Below are positions 1 to 8,704 of a stretch of DNA of 64,000 bases, in pieces. The notes under the pieces were generated by a model. The model was not told where the DNA came from, searched no databases, and worked only from the letters and a program-made list of their open reading frames with translations. A program made the position numbers and the translations under genes. Origin of the DNA: LMUY01 sp964242215 (GTDB lineage: Bacteria > Pseudomonadota > Alphaproteobacteria > Acetobacterales > Acetobacteraceae); contig CAXTCJ010000011.1 in NCBI GenBank assembly GCA_964242215.1, forward strand, positions 1-64,000, in the 5' to 3' direction. Every line of letters starts with the position of its first letter. Position 1 is the stretch's first letter.

Positions 1-535
1 CCGGCTGCACGCTGTCCACGATGGCGGGCACGCCTTCCGGCTGCATCGCCGGGCCGCCCTGCGGGTCTTGCCAATGCGCCCACTCCTCTGCCCCGATCAG
101 ATAGCGCGCGTTGGGGAAGGTCGGCACCCATTGGCCATCCTGCAGCTTCGTGTTCCAACCGACATGATCGACGTGCAAATGGGTGTTGATCACCACTGTC
201 ACGTCCTCGGCACGCGCCCCGGCGTCCGCAAGTGTTTCGAGATAGGGCAGATGCAATTGGTGAAAGCGGCGGAACGCCGGCTCATCCCGAATTTTGTCGT
301 TGCCGCATCCGGTGTCGATCAGCACCACCTCGCCGCCGATACGCAGCAGCCAACTCTGCATACTGGACATCAGCCGGCCGGTGTCCGCGTTCCAGAAATT
401 AGGGCCGCGCAATTGCGGATCCTCGTCGAACACCGCCGGGTCGAACTTAGGAAATAAGAAAGCCGGGTCGAAGCCAGGCGTCAGCATCTCACCGATGCGT
501 TGGACGGTCACGTCGCCGATTTTGGTGCGCCACAT
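1..535 (-). CDS. Metallo-beta-lactamase-fold hydrolase (C-terminus outside window)
   Basis: The 178 residues in view begin MWRTKIGDVTVQRIGE and carry the metal-binding signature HLHVDHVGW at about residues 118-126, preceded by a typical LIDTGCGND strand. This is the HxHxDH zinc site of the metallo-beta-lactamase hydrolase superfamily (AHL-lactonase and similar esterases). The start at 535 sits 15 bases after the upstream LivF stop and has GGGAG in front of it, so it is the last visible gene of the Liv operon. The window edge cuts off the C-terminal part, including later metal ligands. The substrate is unknown. A lactone or thioester produced by the pathway is an inference. Confidence 0.85.
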   Translation of the reverse strand, partial: MWRTKIGDVTVQRIGEMLTPGFDPAFLFPKFDPAVFDEDPQLRGPNFWNADTGRLMSSMQSWLLRIGGEVVLIDTGCGNDKIRDEPAFRRFHQLHLPYLETLADAGARAEDVTVVINTHLHVDHVGWNTKLQDGQWVPTFPNARYLIGAEEWAHWQDPQGGPAMQPEGVPAIVDSVQP

Positions 536-550
536 GCGCTTTGCTCCCGA

Positions 551-1246
551 TTACGCCAGATAAGCGTCGAACATCCTTGGATTGGCCCGTAGCGAGGCGG
601 CATTGCCGGAAGCGACGATGCTGCCCCGCTTCATCACATAGGCGTAGTCGCAGCGGGCCAACGTGATCTCGGCATCCTGCTCCACCAGCAGGATGGACTG
701 GCCTTGGGCGTGCAAGGTGTCGATCGCGTCGAACACCAGTTCCACGATCGATGGCGCGAGGCCCATGGACGGCTCGTCCAGCACGAGCAGCTGCGGTTCG
801 GTCATCAGGGCGCGACCGATTGCCAGCATCTGTTGCTCGCCGCCGCTCATCAGCCCGGCGCGTTGCCAGCGCCGTTCCTTCAACCGGGGGAACAGGTCGT
901 AGACCCGGCACATCAGGTCGCGCTCGTTGCCGCGGCCGGCGAAGCGGCTGAGTTTGAGGTTCTCCTCCACGGTCAGCGGTGCCACGACCATGCGGCCTTC
1001 GGGCACCAGGGCCAGGCCGCGCTGCACCACCTTGTGCGCCGCTAGCGTGCCGATCGGCTTGCCGGCCAGGTTGATGGTGCCGGTTACCGGCCGGTGCAGC
1101 CCGGCAATGGAGCGCAGGGTCGTGGACTTGCCGGCGCCGTTCGCCCCTAGGATGGCGACGAATTGCCGGGGACCAACTTCGACGTTCAGGTCGTGCACCG
1201 CACGAATGGCGCCGTAGCTAGCCGAGAGCCCGCAAACGCTCAGCAT
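551..1246 (-). CDS. livF: Branched-chain amino acid-type ABC transporter ATPase LivF
   Basis: Second cytoplasmic ATPase of a Liv/HAAT importer, about 231 residues, the normal LivF length. Walker A GANGAGKST, signature LMSGGEQQMLAIGRAL and Walker B LLVLDEPSMGLAP are all intact. The ATG at 1246 gives the typical LivF N-terminus MLSVCGLSASYG. An in-frame GTG at 1255 is possible but less family-like. Either start lies inside the livG coding region (overlap 29 bases), as is common in tightly coupled liv operons. The genes beside it suggest an organic acid, not an amino acid, as cargo (inference). Confidence 0.93.
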   Translation of the reverse strand: MLSVCGLSASYGAIRAVHDLNVEVGPRQFVAILGANGAGKSTTLRSIAGLHRPVTGTINLAGKPIGTLAAHKVVQRGLALVPEGRMVVAPLTVEENLKLSRFAGRGNERDLMCRVYDLFPRLKERRWQRAGLMSGGEQQMLAIGRALMTEPQLLVLDEPSMGLAPSIVELVFDAIDTLHAQGQSILLVEQDAEITLARCDYAYVMKRGSIVASGNAASLRANPRMFDAYLA

Positions 1247-2036
1247 CGTTCTCACTTTCGCATGCGACCGCCTGCTTGCGGCCGAAATAGGCTTCCTGCA
1301 CGGCCGGATGCGCCAGGCAGTCGGCCGGCGTGCCCTCGGTCAGCTTGCGGCCGAAGCTCACCACGGCGACGTGGTCGCAGAAATCGCTGACCAGGCGGAT
1401 GTTGTGTTCCACCATCAGCACGGTCAGCCCGGAATCCCGCAGGTCGTGCAGCAGGCGGCCGATTACCTCGGACTCGCCGGCGTTCATACCGGCGGTCGGC
1501 TCGTCCAAAAGCAGCAGCTTGGGCTGCGAGCCGAGCGCACGGGCGATCTCGATCCGCCGTTGCTCGCCGTAGGACAAGGCTTCGGCCAGCAGGTGGGCGC
1601 GATCCGCCATGCCCACGCGTTCCAGCAGCGCCATCGCCTCCGCGCCCGTTCGGCGCGCCGCGCGCCGCGCTGCCGGCGTGCCGAAGAACGACGCGAGCAT
1701 CGATGTGCCGCGACGCAAGAAGCAGCCGGCGACGACCTGTTCCAGCGCAGTCATGCCGCTGAACAGGCGCACGTTCTGATAGGTGCGGGCGATCCCTCGC
1801 CCTGCGATACCCTGCGGCGTCAATCCGGACAGGCTGCCGCCGTCCAGGGCGATATTGCCGCGATCGATGGCGAGCAGCCCGGTGATCAGGTTGATGACGG
1901 TGGTCTTGCCGGCGCCGTTCGGTCCCATCAGCCCGGCGACGGCGCCGCGGCGGATGGCGAAGGACAGGTCCGACACGGCGTGCACGCCGCCGAACGATTT
2001 GCCGACGCCGCGTAATTCCAACATCGTCGTGCTCAC
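1218..2036 (-). CDS. livG: Branched-chain amino acid-type ABC transporter ATPase LivG
   Basis: First ATPase of the importer, 272 residues. Walker A GPNGAGKTT, signature LSYGEQRRIEIARAL and Walker B LLLLDEPTAGMN are visible, together with the C-terminal VLMVEHNIRLV segment typical of LivG. The open frame runs far upstream, but residues before 2036 are arginine-rich shadow sequence. The GTG at 2036 overlaps the livM stop as GTGA, so translational coupling supports that start. It would pair with LivF as the nucleotide-binding heterodimer. Confidence 0.92.
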   Translation of the reverse strand: MSTTMLELRGVGKSFGGVHAVSDLSFAIRRGAVAGLMGPNGAGKTTVINLITGLLAIDRGNIALDGGSLSGLTPQGIAGRGIARTYQNVRLFSGMTALEQVVAGCFLRRGTSMLASFFGTPAARRAARRTGAEAMALLERVGMADRAHLLAEALSYGEQRRIEIARALGSQPKLLLLDEPTAGMNAGESEVIGRLLHDLRDSGLTVLMVEHNIRLVSDFCDHVAVVSFGRKLTEGTPADCLAHPAVQEAYFGRKQAVACESENDAERLRALG

Positions 2037-2896
2037 CGCCGGATCGCTCGCATTGCACGCCGGATACGCCACGCGCGCGGATCCACCAGGCCGCGCGGCA
2101 TCAGGATCATGATCAGCAGCAGGGCCACGCCATTGGCGACGTCCTGCAGGTCCGGCACCACCGCCTGCATGATCACGGGCAGCGCGGTGAATACCAACGC
2201 GCCCAAGATCGCACCCGTCCAATGGTACGAGCCGCCGAGTACGACGGCCGCGATCATCGTGAAGGCGATGTTGATGTAGTAGGTCTCGGGCGAGACGAAC
2301 TGCAGCACCATCGCCAGCAGCACACCGCCTAAACCACCGGTGGCGCCGCTGATCGCGAAGGCGATGAGCTGCACCCGCTTGGGCGCGATGCCAAGGCTGG
2401 ATGCGACCGCCGGGTCTTCGCGTACCGCGCGTGCGGCGATGCCGTACCAGGACACGGACAGCCGCCAGAACACCAGCGCCGCCCCTGCCAGTAGGGCGGC
2501 CAGCAGCCAGAGCGGCGCCTCGAGCGGGACGCTCAGACCGTTCACGCCGCCGGTCAGCGCCGGCGCGTTCAGCACTAGGATCCGGGTGATGAGGATCAGC
2601 GCCAGGCTCGCGAGCGCCAGCCAGTGGCTCTCCAGGCGCAGGAACACGATGGACACGATGACAGCGGCCACGCAGCCGGCCAGCGCACTGCCGGGCAGGG
2701 CCAGCCAAAGCGGCAACCCAAGCAGGCTCAGCATCTGCACGCCCACGAACCCGCCAGCCGCCGCGAACGCAACGGTCGCGAACGAGAGGATGCCGGTGGA
2801 CATCACGGCGTAGGTGCTGAGCGCGAAAAACGCATTGACGATGGCGAAGGCGAGCGTGCTGGCGTAGCCCGCCCAGAAATCTTCCAGCCACTCCAT
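2033..2896 (-). CDS. livM: Branched-chain amino acid-type ABC transporter permease LivM
   Basis: Inner-membrane permease of 287 residues starting MEWLEDFWAGYASTLAF. It shows repeated hydrophobic helices (for example LATYAVMSTGILSFA-like and VFTALPVIMQAVVP regions) and the conserved coupling segment AVREDPAVASSLGI near residue 180, typical of LivM. The start at 2896 lies one base after the livH stop. An upstream extension of the same open frame is shadow sequence overlapping livH and is rejected. It forms the translocation pore with LivH. Confidence 0.92.
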   Translation of the reverse strand: MEWLEDFWAGYASTLAFAIVNAFFALSTYAVMSTGILSFATVAFAAAGGFVGVQMLSLLGLPLWLALPGSALAGCVAAVIVSIVFLRLESHWLALASLALILITRILVLNAPALTGGVNGLSVPLEAPLWLLAALLAGAALVFWRLSVSWYGIAARAVREDPAVASSLGIAPKRVQLIAFAISGATGGLGGVLLAMVLQFVSPETYYINIAFTMIAAVVLGGSYHWTGAILGALVFTALPVIMQAVVPDLQDVANGVALLLIMILMPRGLVDPRAWRIRRAMRAIRR

Positions 2897-2897
2897 C

Positions 2898-3785
2898 TTA
2901 GGCTCGGACGAATGAGGTGCGGCCGAAGAGTCCGCGCGGCCGGAGCACCAGGAAGCCGAGCAGCAGCGCATAGGTGATGGCATCGCGCATGCTGGTGGAG
3001 ATGTACTGTGCCGATAGCACCTCCGCGATGCCGAGGCCGACCCCGGCCACGGCGGCACCACGTACGTCGTCGTAGCCGCCGACGACGACGGCCGCGAACC
3101 CCTTCAGCAGCATGCCCTCGCCGAGGGTGAACGAGACATTGTTCATGCTGATCCCGCCCAGCACGCCGGCCAGGCCGGAGGTGGCGCCGGCGAGGGACGC
3201 GGTGGCCAGGATCACCAGGCGCGGGTTCACGCCACTGATCTGCGCCGCTGCCTCGTTCCAGCCGACGGCGCGCATCGCGGCACCCATGCGGGAATGCGCG
3301 ATCAGCCAGTGCACCGCCGCCGTGACGACCAGCAGCGACGCGATGGCGATCATCTGCATGGCCGGCAACTGAAGGCCGCCGATCATCAGCACGCCGGCCG
3401 GGTAAGTGCCGGCCGGGAAACTGAGGCTCTGCTGCCCCGTAGCGAAGCCGGCCAAGCTGTCCAGGATCATCCAGAATGCGATCGAGGTGATCAACGCGCC
3501 CAGCATCCCCGCGTGGTGGCGCCGCAACGGCTGGAAGGCGATCTGGTCCACCACCAGCGCCAGCACCGCCCCGGCAAGCACGCCCAACACCAGCGAGCCG
3601 ACGAACGGCAGGCCTAAGCTTGTCGCCGCGTAGTAACCTGCGATGGCCGCGAAGCTGGCGTAGGCGCCGTGCGCTGCGTTCAGGATGCCGAGCGTCGAGA
3701 ACACCAAACCGAAGCCGATCGCGAACAGACCGTATAACGATCCGACCGCGCAGCCATTCACCACCTGTTCCAGCAGAAGCAGCAT
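2898..3785 (-). CDS. livH: Branched-chain amino acid-type ABC transporter permease LivH
   Basis: Permease of 295 residues starting MLLLLEQVVNGCAVGSLYGLFAIG, the classic LivH opening, with the GLVFSTLGILNAAHGA segment and the cytoplasmic loop MRAVGWNEAAAQISGV. It ends in VLRPRGLFGR, also typical. The ATG at 3785 begins 5 bases after the stop of the binding-protein gene. A GTG at 3809 would extend it into that gene and is less likely. No strong ribosome site is seen, consistent with reinitiation from the gene in front. Confidence 0.92.
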   Translation of the reverse strand: MLLLLEQVVNGCAVGSLYGLFAIGFGLVFSTLGILNAAHGAYASFAAIAGYYAATSLGLPFVGSLVLGVLAGAVLALVVDQIAFQPLRRHHAGMLGALITSIAFWMILDSLAGFATGQQSLSFPAGTYPAGVLMIGGLQLPAMQMIAIASLLVVTAAVHWLIAHSRMGAAMRAVGWNEAAAQISGVNPRLVILATASLAGATSGLAGVLGGISMNNVSFTLGEGMLLKGFAAVVVGGYDDVRGAAVAGVGLGIAEVLSAQYISTSMRDAITYALLLGFLVLRPRGLFGRTSFVRA

Positions 3786-3790
3786 GGCGT

Positions 3791-4933
3791 TTACTGCGGC
3801 GCCTTCCACGGTGCGAGCGTGCCGTCGGCGGTCCAGTTCACGATCGTCGTCGCCACGATCTCGGCCTGGCCGTCCTTCATCTGCAGGCCGCCATACACAT
3901 TGTGGTCAATCGCGGTCTGGTGGGACAGCGCCTCTGCCAAGCCCTCGCGGGTGGGCGTGCCGTTCATGCCGTGCAGCGCTTGGGCGATCAGCCACATCGC
4001 CTCGTAACCCTGGGCCGCGTACAGGTCGGGGGCTGCGCCATATTGCTTCTGATAGGCTGCCACGAATGCCTTGGCTTCTGCAGACTCGTTGATGTCCGGC
4101 GAGAAGCTGAGCGGGAACGGCACGCCGGCCAAGGGCGCGCCGATCTTCTTCCAGATCGGTGCGGGGGCGAGCACGTCGTTGCCGACGATGGTGCCCTTGA
4201 AGCCCCGCGCGCGCAGGGCGGCAACGATTCCCGCGGCGGGCGTCTGCGTGGTGTAGACCATGATCACGTCAGGGTTGGCGCCCATGGCCTGTGTCGCGGG
4301 GGCGGTGAAATCGGTGTCGGTGCCCAGCACGCTGATGGTTGCGACGGTCTTCGCCCCCGTCTCCGTCACCGCCTTTTCGGCCGCCGCCATCCGCGCCTTG
4401 AACGCGTCGTTATCGGCCGAGACGAAATACGCCACCGTCTTCGGCTTCAGCGCCTTGGCCACCGTGGCCGCCGTCTCGACGTCCTTCGGACCGGGCAGGG
4501 CGGTAACGCTGTACACCCAGGGCAGTGCCGGGAGGCCGGGCGCCGTCGCACCGTAGATCACCAGTACGATCTTGCCCGCCACCACCGGCTTCAGCGAATT
4601 GGCAATCGGTGACAGGATGCAGCAGCTCGTCGCCAGGATGCGACGGTCTGCCAGGAACTGGTGCATGTCCTGGATCGACCGCGCCGCATCGCCACCGGCT
4701 TCCTTGATGTCGAGCGACAGCTTGGCGCCGGGTGCGATGGCGTCCGCGGTGGTGATCTCCGCCGCGGCGAGTTCCGCGCCGTGGGTGTAGGACAGCCCGG
4801 CGGCAGCGAGCGGCCCGGTGCTGTCCGTAATGAAGCCCACCCGGTAATCGCCCGCCGGCACCGCGGCCGAGGCTGCCATCGGTGCCGCCAAGGCGACAGC
4901 ACCCGCCATCAGCCAGGCTGTTCGCATCCCCAT
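3791..4933 (-). CDS. Periplasmic substrate-binding protein of Liv-type ABC transporter
   Basis: 380 residues with a Sec signal peptide (MGMRTAWLMAGAVALAAP, cleavage probably after ASA near residue 24) and a type I periplasmic-binding fold (Peripla_BP_6): VGFITDSTGPLAAAG, then DIKEAGGDAARSIQD and GYEAMWLIAQAL. A GGGAGAG ribosome site precedes the start at 4933. As first transporter gene after the lyase and hydratase genes, it would set the importer's specificity. The context argues for a dicarboxylate or malate-like ligand. The ligand cannot be read from sequence. Confidence 0.9.
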   Translation of the reverse strand: MGMRTAWLMAGAVALAAPMAASAAVPAGDYRVGFITDSTGPLAAAGLSYTHGAELAAAEITTADAIAPGAKLSLDIKEAGGDAARSIQDMHQFLADRRILATSCCILSPIANSLKPVVAGKIVLVIYGATAPGLPALPWVYSVTALPGPKDVETAATVAKALKPKTVAYFVSADNDAFKARMAAAEKAVTETGAKTVATISVLGTDTDFTAPATQAMGANPDVIMVYTTQTPAAGIVAALRARGFKGTIVGNDVLAPAPIWKKIGAPLAGVPFPLSFSPDINESAEAKAFVAAYQKQYGAAPDLYAAQGYEAMWLIAQALHGMNGTPTREGLAEALSHQTAIDHNVYGGLQMKDGQAEIVATTIVNWTADGTLAPWKAPQ

Positions 4934-4995
4934 CGTTCTCTCCCTCGTGCGCCGTTGCGCGTATCTTTCCCCCGCTCGAGGCGGGGGTTCTTCGT

Positions 4996-5883
4996 TCAGC
5001 CAGCTTTGCGGTCGGGCCAGGCGGGCGCATCCGGTAGCAGGCGGTGCTGGATGTCCTGGATCTTCGCGAAGCCGAGCAGGTCGGCGAACGGCTTGTGCTC
5101 CATGCGCGGCAGCGGCAGGTTGCCGGTGTTCTTCGCAGCCATCAGCGCGGCCAAGTTGGTGCGCAGCGCATGGGCCACCGTCATCAACGGCACCAGCGGG
5201 AACGTCGCCATGCCGGACAGCTCGCCCAGCTCGGCGGGCGTCAGTTCCTCCAGCCAGCCGAGCACCTGGAGCGAAACCGGAACGCCGGCGGCAAGCTTCA
5301 GCCGCTTCAGCATCGCGGCATCCTTGAACGTCTTGGAGATCGGCTGGACCATGTCGGCGCCCGCCTCGACATAGGCGCGGATACGCTCCAGCGACTCGGC
5401 CTCTGTCGGTGCGTCCGTCCGGGCGATGATCACCAGGTCCGGGTCGCGCCTTGCTTCGACGGCAGCGCGGATCTTGGCCACTCCCTCGTTCAGCGGCAAC
5501 ACCTCGACCACGTTGGCGATCGCCGGGCAGCGCTTAGGTACCACCTGATCTTCCAGGATCACGGCGGCCACGCCAGCCTGCTCAAACTCGCGGACCGTGC
5601 GCATCACGTTCACCGCGTTGCCGTAGCCGGTGTCGCAATCCGCCACCACGGGGATCTCCACCGCCGCCACGATCTGGCGCACAACGTTCAGGTTCTCCGT
5701 CATGGTGTACAGTTCCACGTCCGGCTGCCCCAGCATGGAGGCGGAGATGCCGAAACCCGTGGTCAGCAAGGCATCGAAGCCAGCGGCCTCGATCATCTTG
5801 GCGCTCAGCGCGTCATAGGCGCCGGCCGACCAAATGGTGCGTCGGCTCGCGAGTTGCTCGCGGAAGGTCTTCCTCTGTTGCAT
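4996..5883 (-). CDS. Isocitrate lyase/PEP mutase-family lyase
   Basis: 295 residues of the (beta/alpha)8 isocitrate-lyase/PEP-mutase superfamily (2-methylisocitrate lyase, 2,3-dimethylmalate lyase, oxaloacetate decarboxylase). WSAGAYDALSAKMIE opens the barrel, VVADCDTGYGN supplies the Mg-binding aspartates, and EDQVVPKRC near residue 120 is the active-site loop with the catalytic cysteine. The residues after the cysteine are PAIAN where cleaving members usually have GH, so the loop is atypical. It follows a LeuC/LeuD-like hydratase pair, an order recalling 2,3-dimethylmalate cleavage in nicotinate catabolism (known family precedent). The exact substrate here is inferred. Confidence 0.88.
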   Translation of the reverse strand: MQQRKTFREQLASRRTIWSAGAYDALSAKMIEAAGFDALLTTGFGISASMLGQPDVELYTMTENLNVVRQIVAAVEIPVVADCDTGYGNAVNVMRTVREFEQAGVAAVILEDQVVPKRCPAIANVVEVLPLNEGVAKIRAAVEARRDPDLVIIARTDAPTEAESLERIRAYVEAGADMVQPISKTFKDAAMLKRLKLAAGVPVSLQVLGWLEELTPAELGELSGMATFPLVPLMTVAHALRTNLAALMAAKNTGNLPLPRMEHKPFADLLGFAKIQDIQHRLLPDAPAWPDRKAG

Positions 5884-5910
5884 AGTCGTGTTCCCTTCTT
5901 GCTTGTTGGT

Positions 5911-6444
5911 TCAGGCCGGCACGGAGGCTGGCACGGACTGGGCGGCCGCGTGCTTGAGGTACGGCAGCAGGCCGCCGTACTCCAGCATTTCACGGTCGGC
6001 CATGGACAGCGCCTCGAACGGCAGCACGCTGTTGGCGCTGCGGTTGCGGATCACGCCATCAGCCCATGCCACTTCGATCTCGTCCCAACGTTTGACGAAG
6101 TCGAGGATTCCCGGGCACGAGATAAGCGGCGTGCCCATGCTGATTTCACCCCGCCAGAAACCGGGGGAGAAGCTTTCGGCGATCACCGCGGCCACACCCA
6201 AATGCCGCAGCGCGCGCAAGGGGGGATAGTGCGGGTGGCCGTAGCCGAAATTACCGGCGCCCACCACCACGTCGCCGGGCTGCACGCTGCTGGCGAACGC
6301 CGGGTCGTAGGAGGTCATGGCGAGCTTGGATAGCTCCGCCACGTCGGTGATCTTGATGTTCTTGACGCCGACGATCTGATCGACGTCGAAGTTTTCCTCG
6401 GTGAAGATCCAGGCGACCCGGCCGCGAATTGGTTCCAGAGCCAT
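5911..6444 (-). CDS. 3-isopropylmalate dehydratase/dimethylmaleate hydratase-like small subunit
   Basis: 177 residues of the aconitase swivel domain (LeuD/DmdB type). It has RGRVAWIFTEENFDVDQIVG at the N-terminus and GAGNFGYGHPHYPPLRAL where LeuD has its substrate-contacting GSSREHAPWAL loop, so that loop is recognisable but altered. The start at 6444 has AAAGGGGC in front and follows the large-subunit stop by 15 bases. It would assemble with the product of the gene before it. Because no leuA or leuB lies nearby and the loop differs, leucine biosynthesis is unlikely and a catabolic hydratase is preferred (inference). Confidence 0.85.
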   Translation of the reverse strand: MALEPIRGRVAWIFTEENFDVDQIVGVKNIKITDVAELSKLAMTSYDPAFASSVQPGDVVVGAGNFGYGHPHYPPLRALRHLGVAAVIAESFSPGFWRGEISMGTPLISCPGILDFVKRWDEIEVAWADGVIRNRSANSVLPFEALSMADREMLEYGGLLPYLKHAAAQSVPASVPA

Positions 6445-6459
6445 TGCTGCCCCTTTCCG

Positions 6460-7716
6460 TCAGAGATATTTGCGTGGGTCGGCGATCCGGCCCTCGATGG
6501 CCGAGGCGGCGACCACGGCGGCATTGCACAGGTAGATCTCCGAATCCGGGCTGCCCATGCGCCCGGCCACGTTCAACGTCCCGGTCGAAACCGCACGTTG
6601 CCCCGCGGTCATGGTGGCGATGCGGCCGAAGCAATAGTCGCAGCTCGGACTGCTGGTAAACGCGCCCGCCTGCACCAACGTGCCGATCAGCCCTTCATTC
6701 GCGGCCGCAGCCATGATCTCCTGCGAGGTCGGGATGACGTGGAGCGAGAAGCCGTCCGCGACCCGGCGCCCTTTCAGAATTTGCGCGGCAATGCGCAGAT
6801 CCTCCAACCGTCCGCTGGCGCAACTGCCGAGGTAGCCAGACTGCACGGAAAGACCGGTGTGGTCCGTGAGGTTGCGGGTGTTGGCCGGGTTCGGCGGGAT
6901 CACGATGATCGGTTCCAGGTTCGACAGGTCGATATCGTGCACGGCGGCGTAGACGGCGTCGGGATCGCTGTATACCGGCTCGATCGCGGCGCGCGCACGC
7001 GGGGCCGCGTAGCCGAGCGTCAATTCATCGGGGTTGATCACTGCGGTAATTGCGCCGGTGAACATGGCCAGGCCGCAGATCACCTGGCGCCCCTCGATGG
7101 AAATGCCGGCCAGGGCGGGCCCACCCACCTCCATCACCTGAAAGCGGCATGAACTCGGGCCCAGCACGCGGACGATGTGGTGGAACACGTCGCGCGCCAT
7201 GACGCCGGGCTGCAGCGTGCCGGTTAGGTTGATGCGCGTGGTCGCCGGAACTTTGAGCGATACACGCTCCCGCACGAACGCTTCCAGGATGTTGCGGCGC
7301 AGGCCGATGGCAAGCGTGCCGAACGCGCCGAGCTGGCTGATATGTCCGTCGAAATGCACCACGAACGCGCCTGGCGTGGCGTAGCCGAGTTCGGCGCTAA
7401 CCTGGTGGCCGATACCGCGGCGTTCGTAAAGCGCAACGTCGTTATCGCGGCACCAGTCGCGGGTCTGGATGTGGAGCAGCTCCTCCGCCGGGGTCGCAAC
7501 GGGGACCATGTGGTCGATGAAGATGGCGTAGCGTTCCGGCTCGGCAATCTTCTGAATGCCGAAATCCTGCTTCATCTGCTTGAAGATAACGTCGGTGTAG
7601 CCAGGGAAATCGTACACCACGACGAAGTCGGGCTTGGCCATGACCTCGTCACCGGCGCGAACCCCATCCCGACCCGACACACGCGCAAGCACTTTTTCCG
7701 CAAGGGTGAAACCCAT
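6460..7716 (-). CDS. 3-isopropylmalate dehydratase/dimethylmaleate hydratase-like large subunit
   Basis: 418 residues, aconitase superfamily LeuC/DmdA type. Three cysteines sit where the [4Fe-4S] cluster is bound: YLGSCASGRLEDL near residue 298 and SPSCDYCFGR near residues 358-361. TGTLNVAGRMG replaces the usual SNRNFEGRQG substrate loop. The ATG at 7716 has a strong GAGGAGG site 7 bases in front. A longer open frame upstream is not needed. First gene of the operon after the IclR regulator, it probably hydrates or dehydrates a C5-C6 dicarboxylate before the lyase acts. Family is certain, substrate is not. Confidence 0.88.
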   Translation of the reverse strand: MGFTLAEKVLARVSGRDGVRAGDEVMAKPDFVVVYDFPGYTDVIFKQMKQDFGIQKIAEPERYAIFIDHMVPVATPAEELLHIQTRDWCRDNDVALYERRGIGHQVSAELGYATPGAFVVHFDGHISQLGAFGTLAIGLRRNILEAFVRERVSLKVPATTRINLTGTLQPGVMARDVFHHIVRVLGPSSCRFQVMEVGGPALAGISIEGRQVICGLAMFTGAITAVINPDELTLGYAAPRARAAIEPVYSDPDAVYAAVHDIDLSNLEPIIVIPPNPANTRNLTDHTGLSVQSGYLGSCASGRLEDLRIAAQILKGRRVADGFSLHVIPTSQEIMAAAANEGLIGTLVQAGAFTSSPSCDYCFGRIATMTAGQRAVSTGTLNVAGRMGSPDSEIYLCNAAVVAASAIEGRIADPRKYL

Positions 7717-7810
7717 GGTGCGATCCTCCTCGGCTGTCCTTTGCCGGACCAGCATTCGTTAAGGCACGCTAGCGCGCCCGTCGCGCTCTTTGCAACAGGC
7801 AAAACAGAGT

Positions 7811-8608
7811 TCACCTGGTGAAATGGCCAAGGTGCAACGTAATCTCGCGTGCCGCGCTCTGCAGGGCCGGTAGATGGCGCGGCAAACCGGCCGCACCCAG
7901 CAAACGATCCGTCAGACCGCCGATGCTGAGCGCCGCGACAGGATTGGTGGACGCACCGATGCCGACCGCCACGGCGCTGAGGCCGATGGTGACGTCGTCC
8001 ACTGTGGCCTCGTAGCCGCGCTGCCGCACTTCGGCTAAATGCGCCAGCAGCGCGGACGAATTCGTTTCACTTTGCGGAGTCAGGGTGACGGCGTGCCGCA
8101 GCGCCGCCCGCATCTCGGCCGCAGCCATATGCGCCAGCAGCAGCCGTGGCCCAGCGCCGCAGTTCCACGGCATGTGCGAGCCGACCGCCCACCACTTCAC
8201 TTGCACCGGGTCGTGGCCGTCGACGCGTTCCAGGCACAGCGCACCCGGAGTGCCGGCGACGCTGAGGAACACCGTCGCCCCCGTCTCCCGCGCGAGCCGT
8301 AGCATCACCGGCCGAGCTTCCTCCCGCAGCCCACCGGTCGGCACGGCGGCGGCCAGTTCCAGCACGCGCAGGGTTAGCGCGTAACGTTGGGTGACCGCGT
8401 CCTGTCGCACCAAGCCTTCCGCGATGAGCGTCAACAGCATGCGCCGGGCAGTGGCGCGATCCAGTTGCGCGGCGGCAGCGATTTCCGCCAGGGCGAGGGA
8501 TTGCTGCTCCTGTCGGAACGCACGCAGCACCGCCAAAGCGCGGCTCACCGCGCGCACCGTGCCACGGCCTGCCTGACCGCTGTCCTCCATGTCGCCACCA
8601 TCTGCCAT
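7811..8608 (-). CDS. IclR-family transcriptional regulator
   Basis: 265 residues: an N-terminal winged helix-turn-helix (SRALAVLRAFRQEQQSLALAE, then LDRATARRMLLTL) and a C-terminal IclR effector domain ending with GLSAVAVGIGASTNPVAALSIGG. The ATG at 8608 has GGAGGG 8 bases in front. 21 codons of open frame before it overlap the divergent promoter. It lies 94 bases upstream of the hydratase-lyase-Liv operon on the same strand, so it probably controls that operon with the pathway intermediate as effector (inference from position). Confidence 0.9.
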   Translation of the reverse strand: MADGGDMEDSGQAGRGTVRAVSRALAVLRAFRQEQQSLALAEIAAAAQLDRATARRMLLTLIAEGLVRQDAVTQRYALTLRVLELAAAVPTGGLREEARPVMLRLARETGATVFLSVAGTPGALCLERVDGHDPVQVKWWAVGSHMPWNCGAGPRLLLAHMAAAEMRAALRHAVTLTPQSETNSSALLAHLAEVRQRGYEATVDDVTIGLSAVAVGIGASTNPVAALSIGGLTDRLLGAAGLPRHLPALQSAAREITLHLGHFTR

Positions 8609-8704
8609 GCCGCTGCCCTCCAACCCCTGCGCGACGCATAGCGTAGGTTGCGCGCCGTGCCATCGCCCCATTTCCGTCGCGCCGGGGCTGTGGTGGGATA
8701 CGGC

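Noticed and set aside
5911..7716. Calling the LeuC/LeuD-like pair leucine-biosynthetic leuCD
   Set aside because: No leuA or leuB nearby, altered substrate loops in both subunits, and a catabolic operon with IclR, lyase and importer.
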